Part shown: piece by piece, positions 5,974 to 11,304 of the stretch
Layout: every line of letters starts with the position of its first letter
Numbering within the stretch: the first letter of the stretch is position 1
Origin: a virus
Virus record (IMG/VR): IMGVR_UViG_3300000117_000054
Span: 1 to 39,593 of that record
DNA: 39,593 nucleotides
Strand: one strand, 5' to 3'
The notes under the pieces: generated by a model
What the model was told of the DNA's origin: nothing
The model's input: the letters and a program-made list of their open reading frames with translations, nothing else
The model's database searches: none
Made by a program: the position numbers and the translations under genes

Positions 5974-6153
5974 TTAAAGAGCCCTCAGGTCGTCGATGTC
6001 GATGCAGGCATTGGGGAACTTGTTGCAGTAGCGGGTGTAGGCATCGTCGGCTTCGGCGTAGGTTTCGTAGCTGTTGAGGATCTTGATCTCTTCGCCGTCA
6101 AAGTGTGTGACTACGAAAGGCTTGGTGAGGATGGTGGCGGAAGTGTTGAACAT
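5974..6153 (-). CDS. Hypothetical small protein, 59 aa
   Basis: The product begins MFNTSATILTKPFVVTHFDG and has the pattern of a small alpha/beta protein (SYETYAEADDAYTRYCNKFP). No family is recognised. The start at 6153 is chosen because it follows the conserved leader and its GGAG; upstream in-frame codons lie within the promoter and the previous gene. It is a single-gene unit by position. Confidence 0.7.
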   Translation of the reverse strand: MFNTSATILTKPFVVTHFDGEEIKILNSYETYAEADDAYTRYCNKFPNACIDIDDLRAL

Positions 6154-6159
6154 GGTTGG

Positions 6160-6188
6160 CTCCTTTGGTTGATGGGTTGATTGTAGCA
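6160..6188 (-). promoter_or_regulatory. Extended -10 promoter with conserved leader, copy 3
   Basis: Identical over 29 bases to 1361-1389: TGCTACAAT, leader, CAACCAAAGGAG. A -35-like TAGACA lies 18 bases upstream of the -10 (6204-6209), inside the end of the previous gene. Confidence 0.75.
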
Positions 6189-6190
6189 CG

Positions 6191-6367
6191 TTACCAGTCA
6201 GCTTGTCTAGCTTGAGCCTCTTCCTCAAGAATGAGTACAAGCTCCCAGTGCTCCAGATCATCAATCTCGCCATCTTCTACCAGCTCAAGGGCGACGCAAA
6301 TCTCGCGAAGTTCTTCAGTAGTAGCATCGTCGATTGGATTGGAAATAGGTTCAGCGAAGTTAGCCAT
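6191..6367 (-). CDS. Hypothetical acidic protein, 58 aa
   Basis: The product begins MANFAEPISNPIDDATTEEL and is a strongly acidic helical protein ending EEEAQARQADW. AAAGGAG lies upstream of the ATG, and an extended -10 (TGCAATACT) stands 26 bases above it. A preceding terminator makes this an independent unit. No family is recognised. Confidence 0.68.
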   Translation of the reverse strand: MANFAEPISNPIDDATTEELREICVALELVEDGEIDDLEHWELVLILEEEAQARQADW

Positions 6368-6392
6368 GGGTGATCTCCTTTGGGACTCCTAC

Positions 6393-6401
6393 AGTATTGC
6401 A
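6393..6401 (-). promoter_or_regulatory. Extended -10 promoter TGCAATACT
   Basis: The minus-strand nine bases are identical to those in front of the sigma-factor gene (27813-27821). Here they follow directly on the T run of the terminator at 6403-6431, so the element starts the 6191-6367 gene. Confidence 0.6.
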
Positions 6402-6402
6402 T

Positions 6403-6431
6403 AAAAAAAAGCCCCAGGTCAACCCCAGGGC
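6403..6431 (-). terminator. Intrinsic terminator
   Basis: On the minus strand GCCCTGGG pairs with CCTGGGGC (two wobble pairs) around a short loop, then eight T. It closes the small transcription unit containing the putative 28-aa peptide. Confidence 0.82.
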
Positions 6432-6451
6432 TTGAGTATTTTTGCTCAACT

Positions 6452-6538
6452 TCAGCGTTTACCGGCGAACTTGAGGATTGTTGCAAAGAAAGCGCAGCCA
6501 GCGTAGAGACCGACAGCAGAAAGGAGGCATTCAGTCAT
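6452..6538 (-). CDS. Possible membrane peptide, 28 aa
   Basis: This 28-residue frame (MTECLLSAVGLYAGCAFFAT...KFAGKR) has one hydrophobic helix and a basic C-terminal tail, a shape favoured by inner-membrane peptides. It lies alone between two terminators, which suggests a transcribed unit. No good ribosome site is visible upstream, so translation is uncertain. Confidence 0.38.
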   Translation of the reverse strand: MTECLLSAVGLYAGCAFFATILKFAGKR

Positions 6539-6632
6539 GACGAAAGTTCGACTAATCCCATTTTGCCTTGCTGAAAGCCATAAAAACCTATTTGTTAGTG
6601 ATCCCCGACCACTTTATAGGCAAATTCTCATG

Positions 6633-6657
6633 AAAAAGCCCCAGCAGATGCCAGGGC
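6633..6657 (-). terminator. Intrinsic terminator
   Basis: Minus strand GCCCTGGC/GCTGGGGC stem with an ATCT loop and five T, placed 22 bases after the stop of the YRG-motif gene (6679-6852). Confidence 0.8.
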
Positions 6658-6678
6658 AAGGGTCCGGTTGGTCAGGAA

Positions 6679-6852
6679 TTAGGCGGAATACTTAACGCCC
6701 CGGTACGTTTTAGTAGGAGTGCTAATCCTGGGAGCAGAGTCCCCTGAAGAAGAGTACGGAACTCCCCTGTAGGCTTTAGCCATGAGAAACTGCGCCTCAT
6801 TGAGACGCTGCTTGCGCTGAGTAGAGCGCTTGATCAGGATGAGAGGTGACAT
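6679..6852 (-). CDS. Small protein with two YRGVxYS motifs (DUF4278-like)
   Basis: The 57-residue product begins MSPLILIKRSTQRKQRLNEA, then carries two copies of one motif: AYRGVPYSS (about residues 27-35) and the C-terminal KTYRGVKYSA. The YRG-x-x-Y phrase is the hallmark of the small cyanobacterial DUF4278 proteins, whose function is unknown. The start at 6852 is preferred because GGAGGAC lies just before it; the in-frame ATG four codons up overlaps that site. It has its own promoter and a hairpin leader. The second copy of the motif in one short protein is notable. Confidence 0.65.
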   Translation of the reverse strand: MSPLILIKRSTQRKQRLNEAQFLMAKAYRGVPYSSSGDSAPRISTPTKTYRGVKYSA

Positions 6853-6868
6853 AAAGTCCTCCACAGTG

Positions 6869-6946
6869 CCTGGGCTCCCGTTGCCTAGCCCAGGTCTTAC
6901 TGCGACGGCAGCTAACGCTTACCGTTCAACGTACTCTATTCTACCA
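6869..6946 (-). promoter_or_regulatory. Promoter TGGTAGAAT and hairpin leader
   Basis: On the minus strand TGGTAGAAT (6938-6946) is an extended -10. The inferred leader of about 80 nt contains a perfect eight-pair hairpin, CCTGGGCT/AGCCCAGG (6869-6876 with 6887-6894), with no T run. It ends 17 bases before the start codon at 6852, beside the ribosome site. It could stabilise the mRNA or gate the ribosome site. Confidence 0.5.
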
Positions 6947-6947
6947 G

Positions 6948-7142
6948 CTACAGGTCGACATGAGAACCTGAGTCACGAACTGAAAGAACTTGGCCGCCAA
7001 ATTCAGGCTGCAAGTTGATTGCGTTACGGACGATCTCTTCAGTCAAACCAAAACTGCGTCTGACACCGTCCTTGCAAAGCGCCCACATGAAGCGACTAGG
7101 CTCGACAGTCCATCCTGCTGGAAGGTTGTTTGGGTCAATCAT
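6948..7142 (-). CDS. Hypothetical protein, 64 aa
   Basis: The product begins MIDPNNLPAGWTVEPSRFMW. The N-terminal PAGW..EPSRF and CKDGVRRSFG phrases suggest a small beta-rich domain. No family is recognised. The start overlaps the stop of the zinc-ribbon gene by ATGA. Confidence 0.68.
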   Translation of the reverse strand: MIDPNNLPAGWTVEPSRFMWALCKDGVRRSFGLTEEIVRNAINLQPEFGGQVLSVRDSGSHVDL

Positions 7143-7339
7143 GATGAAGCCTCCAGGGCGAAACGCAAGGTTTTGTACTTGGCCTCAAGCTCTAAGAGCT
7201 GAGTAAGTCTGTCGGCAGAAACCTCTTTGGTAGTCCACCGGTCACCACAGTGCAGGCATTCTCTTCGACGCACGATCCCTAGCTTTGTATGTCGGCTAGA
7301 GATCACGCTGTTGTGTCGATTGCATTGAGCGCAATTCAT
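7139..7339 (-). CDS. NrdR-like zinc-ribbon protein
   Basis: The protein is 66 aa. MNCAQCNRHNSVISSRHTK... continues to RRRECLHCGDRWTTKEV. CxxC at residues 3-6 and a second CxxC about 22 residues later form a zinc ribbon. The order CxxC, (V)I.SR, RRREC..CG.R(W/F)TT.E follows the N-terminal domain of NrdR, the repressor of ribonucleotide reductase genes. The ATP-cone domain of NrdR is absent and replaced by a short helix (RLTQLLELEAKYKTLRFAL). DNA binding is possible. ATGA overlaps at both ends place it in a coupled group. Confidence 0.68.
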   Translation of the reverse strand: MNCAQCNRHNSVISSRHTKLGIVRRRECLHCGDRWTTKEVSADRLTQLLELEAKYKTLRFALEASS

Positions 7340-7575
7340 GAGAACCCCCGCCTCTGCTGGGGTTTGTTGCTTTTGCTGCGCTCTCTTTCTACCGCTCGGC
7401 GAATAGACCTGGAGCTAGCTTTACTTTTTCTCACAGGGCCTTGACCCGTGAGTCGCCGACTCAAGCTTCTATCTTTTATGCCGATAGGCGTGCCGCCTTG
7501 CTGAAAGGCGGAAAACTGTTGAGCGTAAAAGCGCAAGTCTTTAGCGTTGAGGTCATTAGTAGAATTTTCAGTCAT
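7336..7575 (-). CDS. Basic hypothetical protein, 79 aa
   Basis: The N-terminal half (MTENSTNDLNAKDLRFYAQQ) is mixed. The C-terminal half is very rich in Arg, Lys and Ser (RKSKASSRSIRRAVERERSK) and may bind nucleic acid. ATGA overlaps occur at both ends. No family is recognised. Confidence 0.68.
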   Translation of the reverse strand: MTENSTNDLNAKDLRFYAQQFSAFQQGGTPIGIKDRSLSRRLTGQGPVRKSKASSRSIRRAVERERSKSNKPQQRRGFS

Positions 7576-8039
7576 GAGAACACTAAGTCAGTGGGATGAG
7601 AGAGAAGAAGCACGGCTGGGGAGCCTGCGTCAAAAGACTTGCAAGCATCGCCCTTGCCGAGAGCGCAAGAGTTGTCTTCTCGGATGAACGCACGAACACC
7701 CTCGGGGATAAACTTGGCCGTTCCTAGGGCGTCCAGGAGCCCATTCAAACGCTCTCTGGTAGTTCTGGATGGTCGACCCTTGCTGTCATAGAAGTCACCA
7801 GTACGGATCAAGACGCCAGCCACCACTCGTGGGTTGATTGGGCTGAAGATGATCCTCATGATGTCTTTACCGTAAAGGCGAATCACAAGATATGCTGGGC
7901 GCTCACAATGACTACAGCTGTCGGCTTCCACCTCAGTGTTGCCTTGAGTGGTTTTGCTAATAGTGTCTGGCCCGTAGACCATGGCTTGGCGAAGCTTGTC
8001 AACAGCGAACTGGGTTAATTGCCTATTGGAACGTGTCAT
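7572..8039 (-). CDS. Hypothetical protein with CxxC motif, 155 aa
   Basis: The product begins MTRSNRQLTQFAVDKLRQAM. A SCSHCERPAYLVIR segment offers one CxxC pair that could bind zinc with later cysteines (NSCALGKGDACKSF). The middle holds a predicted helical segment rich in Arg. No family is recognised. The stop overlaps the next start by ATGA. Confidence 0.7.
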   Translation of the reverse strand: MTRSNRQLTQFAVDKLRQAMVYGPDTISKTTQGNTEVEADSCSHCERPAYLVIRLYGKDIMRIIFSPINPRVVAGVLIRTGDFYDSKGRPSRTTRERLNGLLDALGTAKFIPEGVRAFIREDNSCALGKGDACKSFDAGSPAVLLLSHPTDLVFS

Positions 8040-8041
8040 GG

Positions 8042-8284
8042 TCAGGAAACCTCCTCGTCGTATGAGCGTAAAATGGAAGCGAGATACTCGGTTGGGGCAT
8101 CTGCATAGGGATACTCTACATCATAGAGTTTGGCCAAGTCGTCGATGAAACGATCGTTAACAATACGGTCGGCGATCTGTTTTCTGATCCACTTACACCT
8201 GTTGCTGTAAGCAGGCATGCGAAGGATGTGTTCTGCCAGGGCGTGGGCAGCATTGGTCATTCTTCGTTGAGAGTCAGGCGTCAT
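8042..8284 (-). CDS. Hypothetical helical protein, 80 aa
   Basis: The product begins MTPDSQRRMTNAAHALAEHI and is largely helical with an acidic C terminus. The ATG at 8284 has AAAGGAG seven bases upstream, inside the end of the preceding gene. The long in-frame extension to 8377 lacks such support. No family is recognised. Confidence 0.68.
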   Translation of the reverse strand: MTPDSQRRMTNAAHALAEHILRMPAYSNRCKWIRKQIADRIVNDRFIDDLAKLYDVEYPYADAPTEYLASILRSYDEEVS

Positions 8285-8408
8285 TGGTCTTCTCCTTTGG
8301 GTAAAGTTTGGCGATGGTCTCGTAATAGCCTGGGGGCTGGAGATCTGGCCTTCTCCTGAAGATATCAGCCCAATCAATGCCCAGGACCTTCTTGTTACTT
8401 TTCGTCAT
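8274..8408 (-). CDS. Hypothetical small protein, 44 aa
   Basis: The product begins MTKSNKKVLGIDWADIFRRR and is basic, with an aromatic PPGYYETIAKLYP segment. The start overlaps the upstream stop by ATGA; its 3' end overlaps the next start by 11 bases and carries that gene's ribosome site. No family is recognised. Confidence 0.65.
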   Translation of the reverse strand: MTKSNKKVLGIDWADIFRRRPDLQPPGYYETIAKLYPKEKTNDA

Positions 8409-8722
8409 AACGCCCCCTTGCCGTACCACCAAAGCTTTTCCTCGGCAGTGAGCCTGTGCTGGTAGAGAGTGAGGACTTGTTCCCACCTAGTTCCAGAAGA
8501 GTCGACGCCGCTAACGAAGTACGAAGGACACCGACGCACAGACAGGTCAGCAACAAAGCGACGACCGATTCGACGCCAAGAAGGTTGCTTGCCTTTCCAC
8601 TGAAGGGAGCACGACGGCCAGGGAAGTTGTTCCCGGTCGTAGAGCCTGCAAACTGGTCCTTGAACTTCATAAAGAAAACTGCCACCAGGGGAACGTAAGC
8701 GTTTGCCGTGAGGATGGATCAC
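8405..8722 (-). CDS. Hypothetical basic protein, 105 aa
   Basis: It starts with GTG at 8722, overlapping the previous stop as GTGA. The product is rich in Arg and Trp (QPSWRRIGRRFV, TRWEQVLTLYQHRL, EKLWWYGKG) and looks like a small beta domain with a helical end. No family is recognised. Confidence 0.66.
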   Translation of the reverse strand: MIHPHGKRLRSPGGSFLYEVQGPVCRLYDREQLPWPSCSLQWKGKQPSWRRIGRRFVADLSVRRCPSYFVSGVDSSGTRWEQVLTLYQHRLTAEEKLWWYGKGAL

Positions 8723-8934
8723 TTGGCCTCCCCTTTGAAATCTGCGAGTTCTACGACCCGACCATTGATCAGGAAGCTTGCGTCGACCAATGCATCTTCA
8801 AACTGAACGACATAATCCAGTGCTTCTTCTGCACTGTCAAGTACCAGCTCCGAGACGGTTTGGCCTTCGTCAAACAGGAACTGTGAAGCGTACTCAGGGT
8901 GGAAGATGAAGCGGGCGATGATTTGATCAGTCAT
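8719..8934 (-). CDS. Hypothetical acidic protein, 71 aa
   Basis: The product begins MTDQIIARFIFHPEYASQFL and is acidic with alternating strand and helix (AEEALDYVVQFEDALVDASF). The start at 8934 follows AAGGAGG. It is the first gene after the portal terminator and heads the coupled group down to 8042. No family is recognised. Confidence 0.7.
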   Translation of the reverse strand: MTDQIIARFIFHPEYASQFLFDEGQTVSELVLDSAEEALDYVVQFEDALVDASFLINGRVVELADFKGEAK

Positions 8935-8963
8935 GGATGACCTCCTTGGTTTGGTATGTACAC

Positions 8964-8972
8964 AGCATAACA
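8964..8972 (-). promoter_or_regulatory. Extended -10 promoter TGTTATGCT
   Basis: Minus strand TGTTATGCT lies 29 bases above the 8934 start codon, directly after the terminator T run at 8975-8979, and is followed by a leader ending CCAAGGAGG like those of the other middle-type units. Confidence 0.55.
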
Positions 8973-8974
8973 TT

Positions 8975-9000
8975 AAAAAGGAGGCTCTTGTCAAGCCCCC
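8975..9000 (-). terminator. Intrinsic terminator after portal gene
   Basis: Minus strand GGGGGCTT pairs with AGAGCCTCC around a short loop, then five T. It lies 24 bases after the portal stop codon. Confidence 0.78.
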
Positions 9001-9024
9001 CTTCTCTAAGTATTTAGACTCAAG

Positions 9025-10629
9025 TTACTTGGCGACTTTCGCTGCCTGTGCCGTCTTATCTTGTTCGGACTTCTCTTTCTTGGGCTTCTCCTCTTTAGGT
9101 CTCTCCTCCGATCCTTGGCCTGGCTCGCTTGGTGCCACGGCTTGGAACTCCTCCGCCCGGTGAAGGTCCTGGCCTAGCTTTTCTTCTGCCAGCTCCGCAT
9201 CGTGCTCTTCCTTCTCGGTCTTCTCCTCCTCAATGCGTTCGATCTCATCGTTAACCACTAGGTCGGGATCGATAACACCACCTCTTTGAAGCTCCTCCAG
9301 GACAGTCCTGCGAGAGATTAACTCATTGGTGTATAGGTTCACCAGTTGAGCCATCTCAGACGCCTCGATAGGCTTGCTGATCAAGGAGTCGTTCACGGCA
9401 AGACCAGACTCTGCAGTGATTGAAGACTGCTCACCGGCATACCAGGCCCACAGGCGCATAAGCGTTGTGAACATGCTGGTCTTGTTTCGGATTAAGGCTG
9501 AAACACTGGAGGCCACCTGAGACGCCCTGAGACTAGCTTCGGTTGCTGTCTTGACGTTTGCCCCATAGAGGAAGTTCAGAGAGCTTCTGTCCATCAATGC
9601 CTCGATGTGCTCGATCTCCTGCTGGTGTCTCTCAAGGCTCTTGCCCGTGGGCTCAGCAAAGAAAAAATCACCGGTATCTCCTGAAAGATCAACAGCGGTG
9701 TTGGGGCCCAGGACCAGGGGAGCTGGGCGGCCATCAGTTCCGATAGGAGCACCCTTTCTAACAGGGACGGGCATAGCACACTTGTGCAGCAACTCAGACA
9801 GGTCTGAACGCATCTGGAAGTGCTGGATAGAAAGATCGGCCAAACCATCCATGGGTAGATCACCCTGAGCGAATCGGGTCGTCGTTGCCCCGTACCAGAC
9901 CAATGGGACGATAGGGATACTGGTCGCCATCTCGTCGATCTTCTGGTTGCTCCAGCGAGAGGTGTCGGACTTAACCAGTCGATACGTTTCAACCTTGCCG
10001 GGCGTCAGGACGTAATAGATTGGCTCTACCTTGCTACCAAACTGACCGTCAGGATTGGGCATGCTGCGAAGCTGTCTAACGGTGACCTGCTCTACCGTCT
10101 CGCGACCCCTCTCGTAGCTGACCTTCCAGTTGATAACGTCGCAACGCCTGACAGAGATGAAGTAGGGATGGCGTCCATCGTTCATCTGGTCAAAGAAGTT
10201 GTCAGCCCCGTTCTCAGGCATCATGTCGACCATCACAAAGGCGCCGCCATCGCGAAGCGCCATCTCGTCAGTTCTGGTCAAGAAGCTCTGCATGCTTGAC
10301 CCCTGCAGATCAACGTTATCCACATTGCTCTCCATGCTTGGTGGAGCATCAATGATCTGGAAACGTCCTAGCAATCCAGCATAGGAACGAATGCTGTCGC
10401 GGTAGATCGGAGTGTATGTCGAGCGATCAAGCCTTGCCTTATAGGCACTGCCAGGTTCTGCAGGCTCTTTGTGCAGGTACTTCTCCTTAGCAGCCCCTAG
10501 GCCGTCGCTATTAAGCAGAGTCCAGCAGTCGTAAGCCTGTTCCAACTGGGGGAGGATCTTGACAAGCTCTGGCCTGTGGTAGCTGACCAATGATGGGTCG
10601 TTGACTGGATGACTGATGCCTTGGTACAT
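9025..10629 (-). CDS. Portal protein (DUF4055-type)
   Basis: The protein is 534 aa and begins MYQGISHPVNDPSLVSYHRP. Overall order and phrases (YKARLDRSTYTPIYRDSIRSYAGLL, GGAFVMVDMM, LPMDGLADLSIQHFQ, then a long helical clip/stem region and a charged Glu/Lys-rich tail) match the DUF4055 portal family. The portal dodecamer forms the vertex through which DNA is packaged by terminase and ejected. The tail after about residue 470 is a highly charged coiled-coil-like stretch ending PKKEKSEQDKTAQ. The ATG at 10629 has GAGAAGG nearby. An upstream ATG at 10691 could extend the N terminus if a -1 shift occurs on a nine-T run. A late-type motif lies at 10705-10720. Confidence 0.85.
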   Translation of the reverse strand: MYQGISHPVNDPSLVSYHRPELVKILPQLEQAYDCWTLLNSDGLGAAKEKYLHKEPAEPGSAYKARLDRSTYTPIYRDSIRSYAGLLGRFQIIDAPPSMESNVDNVDLQGSSMQSFLTRTDEMALRDGGAFVMVDMMPENGADNFFDQMNDGRHPYFISVRRCDVINWKVSYERGRETVEQVTVRQLRSMPNPDGQFGSKVEPIYYVLTPGKVETYRLVKSDTSRWSNQKIDEMATSIPIVPLVWYGATTTRFAQGDLPMDGLADLSIQHFQMRSDLSELLHKCAMPVPVRKGAPIGTDGRPAPLVLGPNTAVDLSGDTGDFFFAEPTGKSLERHQQEIEHIEALMDRSSLNFLYGANVKTATEASLRASQVASSVSALIRNKTSMFTTLMRLWAWYAGEQSSITAESGLAVNDSLISKPIEASEMAQLVNLYTNELISRRTVLEELQRGGVIDPDLVVNDEIERIEEEKTEKEEHDAELAEEKLGQDLHRAEEFQAVAPSEPGQGSEERPKEEKPKKEKSEQDKTAQAAKVAK

Positions 10630-10704
10630 GACCTTCTCGGTAATGGTGGGCGTCGCGCCCGGAACAAAAAAAAAGAATGAAGCAGAAGCATCTCACTTCC
10701 CTTC

Positions 10705-10720
10705 AGTTAGGATGCCTGAG
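10705..10720 (-). promoter_or_regulatory. Late-type motif CTCAGGCATCCTAACT before portal
   Basis: The minus-strand sequence matches the shared form TCGGCATCCTAG found before small terminase, endolysin and tail-fibre genes. It follows directly on the dCTP deaminase terminator's T run. Its distance to the ATG at 10691 is similar to that in the other copies. Confidence 0.5.
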
Positions 10721-10724
10721 TATT

Positions 10725-10745
10725 AAAAAAGCCCCCGAAGGGGCT
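10725..10745 (-). terminator. Intrinsic terminator after dCTP deaminase
   Basis: Minus strand AGCCCC-TTCG-GGGGCT with six T immediately after, five bases beyond the dCTP deaminase stop codon. Confidence 0.88.
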
Positions 10746-10749
10746 GGTC

Positions 10750-11253
10750 TTAACCTTTAGAGGCCACTACCCCTCGGTCTCCTTGATATCTACCTGTGAC
10801 GGCATAGCTGCGCATCGGGACGCCATCAAGCTTAGAGAACCTGAGCTGGCCAATAAGCATGCCCTGGATAAGAGGTAGTCGGTGGTGCCTATTCATGTTG
10901 CACAGCTCCAGGGTCACCTCTCCATGAAAACCTGGATCGATGTAACCAGCCATTAGATGCTCGTACCCCTCCCTTCCTCTGGAGGACTTCAGGTTGAACT
11001 CACATTCCATAGAGTTGGGCACCCTCACGAATTCTTGAGTAGAGGCCAGGACGAATTCACCAGGAGCCATGATATAAGGCTTCTCTGTGATGTCGACAGA
11101 AACCCATCTCTCCTCGCCTCCAATACCTTCCTTCTTGATCATTGCACCAAGCTGAACGTCGTAGCTGGCAGGGTTGACCCGCTCAGGATTGAACGGCTCG
11201 ATCATTCCGCAAGTGCGTGCAAAATGACGGATCTGGTGGTCGACGATGGTCAT
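10750..11253 (-). CDS. dcd: dCTP deaminase
   Basis: The protein is 167 aa, close to the usual 170-190. It shows the trimeric dUTPase/Dcd fold motifs in order: VNPASYDVQLG, then LKSSRGREG (the Ser-Arg phosphate-binding turn), GYIDPGFHGEVTLELCN with the catalytic glutamate, QLRFSKLD, and the C-terminal GRYQGDRGV. Dcd converts dCTP to dUTP and ammonia. In this phage dUMP derived from it can feed ThyX, so the enzyme supplies thymidylate precursors. It forms its own unit between two terminators, downstream of ribonucleotide reductase. AAGGAG lies before the ATG. Confidence 0.93.
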   Translation of the reverse strand: MTIVDHQIRHFARTCGMIEPFNPERVNPASYDVQLGAMIKKEGIGGEERWVSVDITEKPYIMAPGEFVLASTQEFVRVPNSMECEFNLKSSRGREGYEHLMAGYIDPGFHGEVTLELCNMNRHHRLPLIQGMLIGQLRFSKLDGVPMRSYAVTGRYQGDRGVVASKG

Positions 11254-11278
11254 AGTAGTTCTCCTTGATTGAATAGGT

Positions 11279-11298
11279 AAAAGCAGCCCGAAGGCTGC
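11279..11298 (-). terminator. Intrinsic terminator after ribonucleotide reductase
   Basis: Minus strand GCAGCC-TTCG-GGCTGC with only four T, six bases after the reductase stop. The short T run suggests partial read-through into dCTP deaminase. Confidence 0.7.
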
Positions 11299-11304
11299 CC
11301 AGGA

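Noticed and set aside
8975-9000. rho-independent signal acting for the plus strand
   Set aside because: The A/T run is on the minus-strand side only, and the plus strand has no gene here.
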